From Purpureocillium takamizusanense (lineage: Eukaryota; Ascomycota; Sordariomycetes; Hypocreales; Ophiocordycipitaceae): a DNA stretch of 64,000 bases. Where the stretch lies: positions 558,001 through 622,000 of the forward strand of contig NC_063076.1 in assembly GCF_022605165.1 (NCBI RefSeq), read 5' to 3'. The notes under the pieces were generated by a model, which was not told the DNA's origin, made no database searches, and was given only the letters and a program-made list of their open reading frames with translations. Shown here piece after piece: positions 12,742 through 24,056 of the stretch. The position numbers were made by a program, and so were the translations under genes. The first letter of the stretch is position 1. Each line of letters begins with the position of its first letter.

Positions 12742-13640
12742 GGTGCCGACAGTGGGGGGGAGGGACGAGAGGTGCACTTAACGAGCGACGAGTTGCATCC
12801 GCTGGGCGCGAGGCTGGCGATGGGCGGCGCGCGACTGACGCTGGGACTGGACAGGACGGGGAGCGCGAAGGTGAAAGTGAAGAAATACGGGAACACGTAA
12901 AAGGACCAGCTTTTGATGAGATGGATGGCGGACGGCGGATGGTGGTTGGCTGACGGGCCTGCGCCACACGAAGGGGACAGGCACCGCCACATTCAGGGGT
13001 GCGTGTAACTTGCGCGAGCGGGCAGATGGGGCGGGTGCAGCGGTACGTACCCGCCAAGCACGCATCCTTCCGGATGGGCGTTTCTCCCGCAATTCGCAAC
13101 CCCATATTTTTCGTATCGCAATGAAAAAAATCAGAAAAATCTCAATTGGTGGGCCAATCAGCCCCAGTTGCTAATTCTGTCCGCGACAGTGCCTTGGTCT
13201 CGCAACTTACTGTGGGGTCTGCTTCCATGATCGCCGGGACCTCAGTTACGAATGCGTCAGGCGCTTCTCGTCCAAGGTGCGGGATGCTTGCGCACGCCGT
13301 GCATAGCCTGATGGCCGACCCTTTGGGTACCAAGTACGCTTGACTGAGTACCTTATCCCAACACCAAACAACGGTCTGCAGTGGCGTGGCGAGGACTGGG
13401 TGGCCACACCGTGCCGGGACCCGGAGGCGCTCCAGCGTGCCGTACCCAGCGGGCCCGGAAGTGACGCGGAACTACTCTGTAACCGGTCCGTGATGACATT
13501 CACGGATGCTTCTGCGGGCAGTGGGACTATCATCGCGCATGCAGCAGCAGCTCGGACCACGCTGCGCTCGCCGGGCCGACCCGGGGGCTCGGGTGCTACG
13601 CGCCAAGGCTTTGCATGAATTTACCATCCTGAAACTCAAA
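12742..13640. other. Intergenic region
   Basis: It separates the start of the GDP-mannose transporter (minus) from the stop of the next minus-strand gene. An A-rich patch lies near 13105-13145. No coding sequence is supported. Confidence 0.55.
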
Positions 13641-16300
13641 TTACATTGCGGACTGGCTGGAGACGCTCAACACCGGAGCGTCCTTGGTCGGGAGGAGGCT
13701 CTGCTGCTGTTCGGCGGGATCCTTCTCCGGCGTCTGGTCCTCGCTCGGGAGGCCGGGGCTGTCCTCGGCGACGACCTCCTTTGTGACTACGACCTGCCGC
13801 GGGCCGATCCTCTTCACCCATTCCTTCGTGTTCAGGCCATATGCCTCCTCGGGCCACAGCTTCTGCGATATCAGTCTGCCAGGCGACGTGGCGTCAATGA
13901 GCCGCCTCAGCCTGGTCAGCCCTGTCCTGCCCGTAACCAGCAACACCGACATGGCTACGATGATTGCGAGAGCCACGGCGAGCACGACGAATGCCGGCAC
14001 CGCGAACGGGATGCGGTACCTGACCTGCTTTCGGAACGCCGTTACAGGCACCATGTCATGCTGGTCGCTGTTCGTCGCGCGCTTGGCTAGACCGGCGGCG
14101 ACAGACGTCAGCCCCCAGCCCTTGGTCCCGACGACGGCATTGGCAGCGATATCAGTCCAGACAAGGTTGATAATCTGGGACGCTTCGTCGGCGCTCTTGG
14201 ACAGCTGCTGCCATTTGGCGAAGAGAGCCAGACCCGTCTGCCCCGAGTAATCGCCGTAGGCGTTGCCACCGGGCCTCGCGATGCTAAAGGCGTTCTGCAG
14301 TGCCTGAGCATAAAAGGTGGCGCCGGGCAGGTTCTGACCACCGCGGGTGCTGTCTCGCAAGCGGCCTGTGAGCAACATGGTAAGGTCGTCTACGAGCCCC
14401 GGAAGGCGCAACTTCTCCTGCGCAATGGTGGTGATGTTTTGCTTGATCGAGTCCTCGATGGTCGCGTTGGCCCTGCCGAGGACTCCCCAGAGCGGCTGGG
14501 CGTTGCCGATGGTGAAGTTGTGCATGTCTTCGACCCCCCACAGCGGCAGATCAGAGGGGCTGGGATACTTCTTTGGCTCAACATTGGCCACCTTCAGGGC
14601 GGACAAATCTGTGCCGTTGTACTGGAACGTCACTGTCTTGATGCTGGCTATGACAGATGATGCGCAACTGTATACTGGGAACACCCACTTGGACCCTGGA
14701 TCGGGCACCAGCGGGTTACCTTGATCTGTGCGCTGAGCGGCGCCATAGACGAGACCACATGCTATCAGTGTGCTGTTGATGTTGGCTGGGTCCATGAGCA
14801 GGGCGCCTCGGCACTGCTGGCCTATCGAATTGTCAGCCAGCTCAGCCCAAACACATTGACGACGCAATGCTCGTACCGATTTGTGAGAACTGGTTTGCTG
14901 TGATGTTGTAAGGGTTTATGCCTTTGTTTGTGGTTTTGTTGAATGATAGATACTCGCCAAAGGTAGTGCTGGATCTGATGGCCTGATACAAGAGGTTGAA
15001 TGTGGTCGCGTTTGTGCTCTGGAAGGACGAGTTGCCCTGTATCTCCATGTCCGGCTTGGAATCAATCCATTTGATATTGTTCATATCTGGATTCGTGAGG
15101 TTGAAATACAGCAGTGTCAGGTAGTTGTTCAACCATGCGGCGTTGTACGCTCGCGATTTCAGATCGATGTCGCCTTGGCCATTGTACGCCCACGGGTCCG
15201 TGAGAGTTGGGACCGGTGCCTTGCGTGATAGGTTCCAGAACCCCCCATTGTCTACGATGTAGGTGCGGCCAAGCGCGGGAAACCCGTCGTACTCTTCGAG
15301 TTGGAAATGAAACGTCAAGTTGAGGTCCACGCACTGCGTCTCGGGCTCGATGAAGAGGAGATCCTCGGACCAACTGCTGCCGTACCGGTACGTGGTGCCG
15401 GGGACCGTGTGGTTTCGGAAGCCGATGCCACCGGTGATAGTGTCGACAATGACCCCCTCGACAACGTGCCTGTCCGGCTCGAGAATGAGCGTCGTGATTT
15501 GCCGATACGCGGACCTGAGGGCCCATCCCAGCTTGCCGCCCGCATCCGTCGCGTTGAAGTACGCCCTCCACTGGATATCGAAGACGCTCGAGACGGATGG
15601 CGAGAAGGCGGTGGCCCCGCCGCCGAACAAATCATGCAGCGAGCTCGGTATGGCGCGGTCGAATTTGACGTCGAGGCATACTTCTGCGAGGCCCTTCTTC
15701 TCGCATGTCTGGGTTTTCACCGTCCCGGGGCACGGGTCGGGGCCACACACCCGGCCGAACGGGGCCGAACTCCGCCACGGAGTGCCGGCGCCAAAGGGGG
15801 ACAGGTCCTTGAGATATGTGAAGTGCTCAAGCTGCGCGTCGCCGCGTGGCGTCACGGTGTCGTACAAGCCCAGGGGCGTCACGATGGACGCTACGGAGAT
15901 GAGGGTGAGGGCAACGGTCTGGAAGATGCCGATGAAGCTGACGTGCTTCGTGACGCCATGACCGCCCGCGGCGGTGTCGGTCCGCAGAATGCTAGGCCAC
16001 AGTGACGTGTGGAGGAAACGACCGAGGACAGACCTTGTTCATCAGTTGGCCGGTTCAAAAAGGAAGCTGGGGATCGTCGGAGGGGCGCGTTACCAAGTGA
16101 CTACCGAGTTCTTCTCTGCAATGTACGCGGCCAAGAGGATCGGAAGCGCCAAAGGAATCAGGAGTTGCACTTGGAGGTGCCGCTGTCAGTTTACAAGTTA
16201 TACACACAAAGTACATATATCGCACGGTTTGCGACTTACACAGGAACACGCCCGTGGCGATGAGGCCGGACGCCTCCCCGACGGATATCTCCAGGACCAT
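13641..16300 (-). CDS. Fungal multi-pass membrane protein with large N-glycosylated ectodomain (function unknown)
   Basis: Exons in transcript order: 16300-16240, 16169-16094, 16033-14877, 14821-13641, giving 824 residues. There are hydrophobic segments at about residues 12-38 and 78-100. A long lumenal or extracellular domain with many N-x-S/T sites follows, then one strong C-terminal helix (IPFAVPAFVVLAVALAIIVAMS) and a charged cytosolic tail. The junctions restore TWSVLGRFLHTSLWPSILRTD and SIVTPLGLYDTVTP, blocks I know from a lineage-expanded family of uncharacterised ascomycete membrane proteins. The first splice acceptor used is an AAG, 12 nt past a CAG; the CAG would break the frame. 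The first exon is short, so the exact start is the least certain part. No function is assigned. Confidence 0.82.
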
Positions 16301-16775
16301 TATGAAGTCGTTGCGGGCGCACCCGACGGTGCAAGATTCTCAATCAACCCCATGAGGCTCGGTGATTTGGAGTTGTCCGCCTGGACTTGGGCTGGCAACA
16401 ATTGCCCCGAGCGGCCGAAACCAGCTCGTTGCTTACGGTCGGCTGGTGCAGGGGTATTTCACGCTCTGCAGGGGCGGCGGCCAGGGTCGCGGGGGAGACA
16501 CGCGAGGATGGCGCCCGTGTTTGAGGGGTCGAATGCTACTCTTTCAAGGATGTGGGAAGTACGAAGACGTTTTTGCAGAATCAGATCTTCTGCCCTACAG
16601 CCCTAAACAACATGTCTCTCCTCCTGATGATGCCGTGGCGTGCAAGGATCAACACGACGATTCACCTGCAATGCAACAACCGCGAGCACAACTGCGACGC
16701 TGCAACTCCTACAGCACTTCGTATACTGTACTTGGTATGCGAACCATTCACGCTGTAAATGACTAGTTTGGACTA

Positions 16776-17744
16776 CTACAGCAGCAGGACGGCGCCAAGC
16801 AATGATCCCAAAACCCCTGCAAAGCCCAAGTCGGCAGGCCCCATGACGGCGCCGACAGCCTTGGAAGAGCTCGTTGCTTGCGCCCCCGCGCCGCCGCCGC
16901 CGCTCGTCGTCGCGGCGGCTGTTGTGTCCGGCGCGCTCGTGATCGAAGAGTCTGCAGTCTTGGAGTCGGTCTGCGTCGCCTTTGCCTTCCACGGCTGCGT
17001 CGTCGACAGGCTCTTTTTCCCACCACGGTCAGCAAACAAACGGGCAGTGTTTCGCGGGCTCGGCGACCGGTCTGGAACACTTACAAACAAGTCCTTGCAG
17101 CAGTTTTCCTCGTCGCAGACGGTCCCGTCCGTGCAGCACCATTGGTTCTTCGCGTTGTAGCACCGATAGTAGGGGAACGCGCCGCTGCACCAGTGCATGT
17201 CTTTATGCGCCTTTTGACAGCAGCCCTCGCCCGAGTCGGCCTTTGTGCACTGGAAAACCCCGGAGCCCGTGGGACTGATGGTCGAGCGAGTCGGTGAGGC
17301 TGGCGCGCCGGCTTTGCCAGTCTCTCCCGGGCCGCCCTAGAGACTCGTCGTTAGTCGTTGTCCAGGGCTCTTGGAGAAGGGGGAAGGGAGCCGGCGTGCG
17401 TACCCAGTCCTTGCAACAGGCGTTTGTCTTTCCGACGCAGAGACCTGTGATGGCTGTGAGAAACCTAGCGCCAGGCGACGATGATGAAGGGAAAGAGTCC
17501 TGGGAGTCATACTTGCGGCGTTGCAGCATTGCTGGCCTTTGTCTGGGTTAAAGCACCCAATGCGTGCGCAGATGATGTAGCCCTCGCCGAAGCATTGCTC
17601 GCAGGTGCTTCCGAGGGTGCAAATACCGTCCCCAAAGGCGCGCGGCGAAATGTCCCCTTGCCCGCCGAACCCCGGCAGCAGCATCTTGTACTGCGCGCAT
17701 GCCGTGCTGGCGGCAGCAAGAACCGCGAGTATGGAGCGCCTCAT
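16776..17744 (-). CDS. Secreted cysteine-rich GPI-anchored protein
   Basis: Exons in transcript order: 17744-17513, 17453-17404, 17336-17085, 17012-16776, giving 256 residues. A signal peptide (MRRSILAVLAAASTACA) is followed by a Cys-dense region with repeated CC pairs (QQCCNA, NACCKDW, EGCCQKA, QWCCTDG, ENCCKDL). A Ser/Thr/Gly-rich stalk and a hydrophobic C-terminus (GFAGVLGSLLGAVLLL) give a GPI signal. The CC-rich pattern recurs in fungal extracellular proteins of unknown role. The last intron (17013-17084) is 72 nt and in frame, so a retained form would also be translatable. The surface location is inferred from the ends of the protein; no enzyme motif is present. Confidence 0.8.
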
Positions 17745-19369
17745 TCTGGAATCGGCTTTTGGTCGTGAGCGGCGCAAGCTGTCGACAAACAAAGGAGGAT
17801 CGGGCAGAGGTGAAACGTGCGGTTCTCGCGACGACACCTCCAACACTGCCCAAATGATCGCCAACCACCCATCGCCCTAAAGCTCAAGGCCGCAATTTCC
17901 GAACCGGTCATTGAGGCTCAATTGCTGCCTCGCCCGTTTCCTGTGCCCGCTGTCACGTTCTCGCGGTAAGCATGCATCCACCGCGGGGTGCGATTCCACC
18001 GAATGTACCAGGGTGCGAGAGTCTTCAGCTCCTGCAGGAACCGTCAGGGGCTTCAACTTGCTTGCGGGGATGAGCTCCCGACTGACCAAAAGGATACAGA
18101 ATGTGAACACGGGGAGAGCGACTAGACTAACAATACCGCTGGGATGTCGCTGTACCATTATACCAAGAGTCAGGATGATGCGCATAGCTGAAAGTCGTTG
18201 AGTCTGGCATCAATGTCTAAATTCCGTAATAGGAAATTGCAACCTCTCTGATTGGGCGCGCATCGACGGTATGGCGATGCATGTCTGCACGGCCGCTGTG
18301 AAGACTCACCAACAGCGTGCCTGGCAAGAGGCCCGTGTTCTGTGTCATGAATTGAGACCCCAGAGAGTGGCGTGGAGCATTGGGCGCAAGGTACCAAGAC
18401 AAGGACCAAGAGCGAGCATATCGGTGTCAATGACATGATGTGTTTCCGGTGCTGGCATTATGTGCCTTCACCTCAACCTCTGGCTGGTGCATAGGATAGT
18501 TATGGCTTCGGTGCGTCTGGGACGGAGATGCTGCTGCCGTAGGGGGTTAACAGAAAGACATGTTTAGATGTTCTCGCTACAACGTTGACCGGCAAAGAGG
18601 TTCTCAGCTATGGAACTCAAACATCATGACTCAAAGTGACCGCTTCCAACACTGCGGAGGGGAGACCATGAAGGTCCTCTAGAGGGCCGACAGGCCGAGC
18701 TTGTGGGAGGCAATGTCTGTTGCTCACCATCCCGTGGGCACTATAAGAGCTTCATTGATACGCGGTTTCCCTCGATAAAACCGGACGGTCAGCTCGTGTT
18801 CTCAAGCTGTTTCCGTACTGGGCGCTCGATGGATGTGAATGCCAGCAACGCAACTGGTCCTGGGCCCTGGGACGAAAAAAGAGCTGATTGGCATGGCACA
18901 ATTGGCATGCTCAAGCATGGAGCCCGACTGCCGAGCTGGGCCGGCAATGGTACACCACTGTACATAATGTAGCAGGCCCTTAGGTTAGTACCGGCCGCTT
19001 GTGAGTGATGGTGGTTGCTCCAGTTTGGGGATTCAAGTTTTGCGACAGAGGACGCTGGGGGATAAGCCTGGAGCCCAGCACATGCCGTCGGCAGGCCCCT
19101 GATGAACGGGCAGGTCCAGCCCCGATATGAGAGGCCCAGGCCCCCAATTGGTGCCCCGCAATCGGCGACGCCAGGTCCTCCACTGCCCAAGCCACGCCAC
19201 GCCGCAGCGGCCCCCAGTCCACTTCCGATCAGTGTCTCGCATCTGTCTTCAAGCACGACGTGGCCGCGTCGCAGCAACTCCGTGCCAACCACCGCTCTTT
19301 ATCACCGCAACCTTTGCTTTCCCGTCTCCCGCCTCTCTCCGCCATGTGCATTGCCATCAAGTGCCGGCG
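17745..19369. other. Intergenic region with one weak minus-strand ORF
   Basis: An ATG-initiated minus-strand frame at 17877-18185 (102 codons) begins with a hydrophobic N-terminus resembling a signal anchor. It has no recognisable domain and no clear exon continuation, so it is not called as a gene. The rest shows no supported feature. The last 250 bp before 19370 are pyrimidine-rich and probably belong to the glutaminyl cyclase promoter. Confidence 0.4.
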
Positions 19370-20583
19370 ATGCCCATGAGAATGCCTCTGCGCACCAGCG
19401 CCGTCCTGCTGCTGGCGACGCTGCTGGCCCTCGTCTGGCCGGCGTGCGCCCTAACGACCCTCGACGACGATGACCTGCGACATATCCCCTCGCCCGGCGA
19501 CGACTTCGATATTCACAATGGCAAGCTGTTGGCGCCGATACTGATCCCCCGCGTGCCGGGAACCGAGGGCTCAGAGAAGACGCAGCGCCACTTTGTCGAT
19601 TTCTTCAAGAGTAACTTGCCGGAATGGCAAGTCCTCTGGCAGAACTCGACATCAAGGACGCCCGTGACGGGTGACCGGGACGTGCCGTTTGCGAACCTCA
19701 TTTTTCGGCGCGATCCGCCCGGAGCGCCGGCGGGAGAGGTCTCGCGGCTGACGCTCGTCGCGCACTTTGACAGCAAGTACGAGCCGACGGGATTCATCGG
19801 CGCCACCGACAGCGCCGCGCCGTGCGCCATGCTGATGCACGTTGCGAGGAGCATTGAGAACGCGCTCAAAGCGAAATGGAGCGCCGACGGGGACCATGAT
19901 GGGCTTGACGTGGCACACGGAATGCAGATTGTGCTGCTGGACGGCGAGGAGGCATTTCTACACTGGACGGACGACGACTCCCTGTACGGCGCAAGGTGAG
20001 GAGCAGCTCCCTACGCGGATGGTCTGCATTAAATTGACAGCACATCAGGTCTCTTGCTTCAGAGTGGGAATCTCACTTCCATTCTTCCATGTCTACATAT
20101 CGAACGCCGCTCGACTCCATCAGCCTCTTTGTGCTGCTCGACCTGCTCGGCTCGGCGGGCCCCAAGATCCCCTCCTACTTCCTCACGACGCATTGGGCAT
20201 ACAAGAACATGGCCCTCATCGAGAAGCGCATGCGCGATCTCGGGCTGCTCGAGAGCAAACCGACGCACGCCTTCTTGCCCGAAACCGATAAGCACCCCGA
20301 CCAATTTTCGGGGTGGATGACCATTTCCGACGACCACGTCCCATTTATGCACCGTGGCGTGGACATTCTCCATGTCATCCCGTCGCCCTTCCCGGAAGTC
20401 TGGCACAAGATGGAAGACGACGGCGAGCACCTGGACCTGCCGACCGCGCGCGACTGGGCCAAGATCGTAACGGCCTTTACAGCCGAGTGGATGGACCTCA
20501 AGGGTCACATGCCGAAGCAGAGCTCAACAAAGGAGAAGCGAAGCGTGACCGCCGCTGCTTCGAGCTCGAGGACTGAGTTGTAG
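19370..20583 (+). CDS. Glutaminyl-peptide cyclotransferase (M28-fold zinc enzyme)
   Basis: Exons 19370-19995 and 20049-20583 give 386 residues. The enzyme converts N-terminal Gln (or Glu) of secretory proteins to pyroglutamate. A signal peptide ends near residue 27. Zinc-site motifs of the glutaminyl cyclase/M28 fold are in order: HFDSKY (132-137), GATDSAAP with Asp147, DGEEAF (191-196) and SDDHVPF with His305. Length fits secreted or Golgi QCs of animals and fungi. The intron restores YGAR-SLASEW, which is conserved in the family. The C-terminus after about residue 362 is Ser/Lys-rich and looks disordered. A lumenal location is inferred from the signal peptide. It lies 400 bp upstream of SWP1 on the same strand. 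Confidence 0.9.
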
Positions 20584-20987
20584 GAATCGTATCCTAGACT
20601 TTTTGCATGGAATCTCTGGCGTCGGCGTTCTTTGTGCGTGTGCGGGCCAGGCTTGGTCTAATAGAAGACAGCGAAGCTTGCAATCACGGCCACTAGAGCG
20701 GCACGTAGATTGCTTCTGAATACGTACAGCCCTTGATTTCTCTTGAGGGAACATGCCAAATAATTCCCCAAGGTTTGGGCCCTGATCAATGCGCACTTGG
20801 CATCGTTCCGCTCCGTGGGCATGACAGTGTGCGCTAGTAAGCGCACAGTACCCTCACAGCATTAGCCAATCAGGACCCACCTGGCGCAACCACGTAACCC
20901 TCAATTGGAACTGGAGCTTCTTCGAGCTGTCTGTCTGTCATCTTCCGTGTCGCCGTGTCCCACCACCCTCGCAACACGCAACGCACA
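20584..20987. other. Short intergenic region upstream of SWP1
   Basis: No gene is seen in these 404 bases. They contain the 3' end of the cyclase transcript and the SWP1 promoter. Confidence 0.5.
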
Positions 20988-22025
20988 ATGCGCTTCCTGA
21001 CAGCATCGACGCTGCTGGCCCTTGCGGGCGCGGTCCACGCCGCATCGCCATGGACATTTTCTGACGGTATCGTCACTGTGGTGTCCAAGGCCGCCGACAA
21101 CGTGGTTGAGAAGTACGTGGAAGCTCTCGAGCATGCGTGGGGGGTGGAAGGTCCCAGCTTCCATGAACCTAGCATCGCTGACCCGAACGCTTCACAGGTT
21201 CTCCGATACCGATCGAGCAAAGAAGACTGTCACGCTAGGCCACCAGGACACGCTCAAGGTGTCCCTGACCGCCCAGGAGGGCTCCAAGGCGAGGAGGCCG
21301 CACCAGGCCTTCCTCGTCCTCAAGGAGGCATCTGGCTTGGAGGCGCCGTTTCCCCTGACAGTAAAGCCGTCCGGCAAGGGAAGCGTGCAAATCGTGCGTG
21401 CAATTCAAGTCGACCTGACTCATCAACGATTGCTGACACGGATATAGACGCAAAAGGACCTGCCCGTGCAGCTCCTGCTCTCGCAGTCGCCGCTCGAGGC
21501 CACCCTCATCATTGGCTCCCAAGGCTCGACCAAGGGCACCGTCACGCCCGTCTTCAACGTTGCTGTGACGCTTGACGTCAATGGCCCGGCGCCAGCGTAC
21601 GAGAAGCCGCTGCGATATGGGCCGTTGGCGGAGATCCACCACATCTTCCGCGCCGGCCCCAAGAACCCACCCAAGATCGTCTCGCTGGTGTTTTCGCTGG
21701 CCGTCCTCGCCACCGTGCCGGCTCTCCTGGTTGGGGTGAGTGTTGACGCCGATTCGACGTGGTATGCGTTTACTGACAGCATTAGTGGCTTGTGCTTGGT
21801 GCCAACGTCAGCCACATCTCCAAGGCTCTTGGCAGCGCGCCCATCTCCCACGCCGTCTTCTTCGGCTCGATTGTGGCCATGGAGGGCGTCTTCTTCCTCT
21901 ACTACAGCAGCTGGAACCTCTTCCAGGCGCTGCCGGCGATGGGCGTTGTCGGCGCCGCGGCTTTCCTGAGCGGAACCAAGGCCCTGGGCGAGGTGCAGCG
22001 CCGCCGTGGGGCGGGCGAGCGATGA
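20988..22025 (+). CDS. SWP1: Oligosaccharyltransferase subunit, ribophorin II / Swp1 family
   Basis: Exons 20988-21112, 21198-21393, 21448-21735 and 21786-22025 give 282 residues, close to yeast Swp1. It is a subunit of the ER complex that transfers the lipid-linked glycan to Asn of nascent proteins. A signal peptide covers residues 1-18. A lumenal beta-rich domain carries the RFSD/KTVTLGHQDTLKVSLT block. The conserved cytosolic-face approach (FRAGPKNPPKIVSLVFSLA) precedes three C-terminal membrane helices at about 184-208, 224-244 and 247-266. All three introns have canonical ends and keep the frame. The basic C-terminus (RRRGAGER) would face the cytosol. Confidence 0.92.
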
Positions 22026-22627
22026 GCCGTTGCGGGTGCCGAGCTAGACGTGCTTGGGAGTGTAGCGACCGGGTCGCTTGCGCGGCGCGGACGATGTGGC
22101 GTCGTCTACGAAGTACGTGAGATACAAATTTGGGCGGGATCGGATGACAACTTTCATGTCAAAGCGATGTAAGATACGTACTTAAAATGGCATAGACTCT
22201 GGATTTTTGCACATTGAGTAATCCCGGTTTCTACTGTCGCTGGCGGCGGGTTTGGGCCTGGCCTGCTCGCCGCTCGGCAGAGTGGACCACAGGTACTTCG
22301 TACTAGTGTTGGTCGCCCGATTGGGAACGACGTCACAACTCCGAGGTACTGCTTCCAAATCGCCATGTCTCTTGCCATGCAGCCTGCCACACCACCATCT
22401 GCATCTGCATCTGCATCTATCTAGCCGCATTGCCATCCAAGTGACTGACAGGCTGGAGTGGTCGCGTGCTTCTACCCCTTGCGCTGACGCCGGACTCGAG
22501 CCTCGGGACACTATTAGCACCAGCCACGCGTTCACTCTTAAGCGCCAGGCTCACCAACCTCGACCCATCCGCCGACAACCTCGGCTGAGCTGCACAAGAC
22601 TCCACGCCTGTTGGAAACGCTCACAAA
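22026..22627. other. Intergenic region
   Basis: It contains a GTACTTCGTAC motif at 22293-22303 and a short (ATCTGC)n repeat of about four units near 22397-22420. No coding sequence is supported. Confidence 0.55.
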
Positions 22628-23911
22628 ATGGTAGATGTGTACGTGCTCGGCTCCTGTATTCACCGAGGGGGAGCAATGGGTGTCATCGGCGAAATGTTGC
22701 GGTTGGGACCGCGAAAGAAAGCTGACTGAGCGCACGCAGCTCGCGAGCCTTCCCCTCGGTCGAGGAGACACTCCGGCACCCTGCCTATCCCAGCGCCATC
22801 TGGGCCCTGGAGCCTCACAGACATGGCGTCCTCGGCGCGGCCGTCAACCGCGGAGGGCCCGTGAACATCGCGTGGGCGATTCATGGGTCTGGTCCCATTA
22901 AGCTGGTGGTATGTTTCTCTTCGCTCCCCCCGCCCCTCGGCCTGTCTCTTCATCCTCTCTCTCTCTGGTGTCTTCGCGTCGTACAAGACACACACACGTG
23001 CTGACACAAGTCGTCCATCGCCGGCATTAATGCAGATGATCATGGGCCTCGCCGGTGTCAAGACGTCGTGGCAGCGACAGACGCGGTACTTTGGGCACGA
23101 CCGCGGGGACGCGTACTCGGTACTGCTCATCGACAACCGCGGCATGGGCGGCAGCGACAAGCCGCTGGCGCGGTACTCGACGTCGCAGATGGCCCTCGAC
23201 GTGCTCGACGTGCTGGACCACGTCGGCTGGACGGCGCCGCGCAGCGTCAACGTCGTGGGCATCTCGCTCGGGGGCATGATCGCCCAGGAGCTCGCCTGCG
23301 CGGCGCCCCAGCGCGTCCAGTCGCTCTCCTTGCTGTGCACCTCGGCGCACGTCCGCAGCGGCAAGTCGCTCCCGCAGACGCTCGTCGAGCGCGCCGGCAT
23401 GCTCAAGCCCAAGGCCGAGGGCGACGCCATTGCCGACACGGGCCGCTCCATCTTCGTCGACGAGTGGCTCGTCGCCCCCGACGCCGAGGACCTGCCCGTC
23501 CCCGGCGTCACGCCGCGCTGCGCCGACGTCGTGCCCGGCGGGTACCGCAGGTTCGACAGTAATTTCCAGCGCTTCCAGGCCCAGGAGCTGGCCAAGAGGC
23601 GCGCCGACGGGGCGTTTACCCTGCGCGGGTTCCTGTGCCAGCTCGTCGCCGCGGGGTGGCACCGCAAGTCGGACGAGCAGCTGCGGCGCATGGCCGACGC
23701 GGTCGGCCGCCAGAGGATCATGGTCATGCACGGCACGGGCGACAACATGATTACCGTGGCCAATGGGCAGAAGCTCATCGACGTGATTGAGCCGGGCACG
23801 GGGCTGATTGTCGAGGGCATGGGGCATGCGCCCATCATGGAGCGGTTCAAGTGGTTCAACGACCTGCTCGAGGAGAAGCTCAACGAGTGGACGAAAATCG
23901 TAGAGCCTTGA
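22628..23911 (+). CDS. Alpha/beta hydrolase fold protein
   Basis: Exons 22628-22638, 22740-22908 and 23036-23911 give 351 residues. The first exon is only 11 nt (ATG plus 8 nt) but has a near-perfect donor and gives the only consistent start. The fold shows the oxyanion HG (52-53, IHGSGP), DNRGMGGSDKP after strand beta-4, and the nucleophile elbow GISLGGM with Ser137. Asp296 (HGTGDNM) and His324 (GMGHAP) complete the triad. A hydrolase or esterase of the general abhydrolase_1 type is indicated. The substrate cannot be read. It has no signal peptide, so it is likely cytosolic or organellar. It is convergent with the N-myristoyltransferase gene 145 bp away. Confidence 0.88.
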
Positions 23912-24056
23912 GGGAAGCCTTTGAATACTTTTTTATTTCTTGTACACGCGTTTTGCCATCCTTTTTACATGACTTGTGAAGTTGGCTACGTAGGCATGAA
24001 AGTTGAGGACAACATGCCACATTACACGTGTCTATGGTAAGGGGCCCCCTTTTCGC

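Noticed and set aside
17877..18185. 102-codon minus-strand frame with a hydrophobic N-terminus
   Set aside because: No domain, no exon continuation and no codon or splice support beyond the ATG; left as a note in the intergenic entry.
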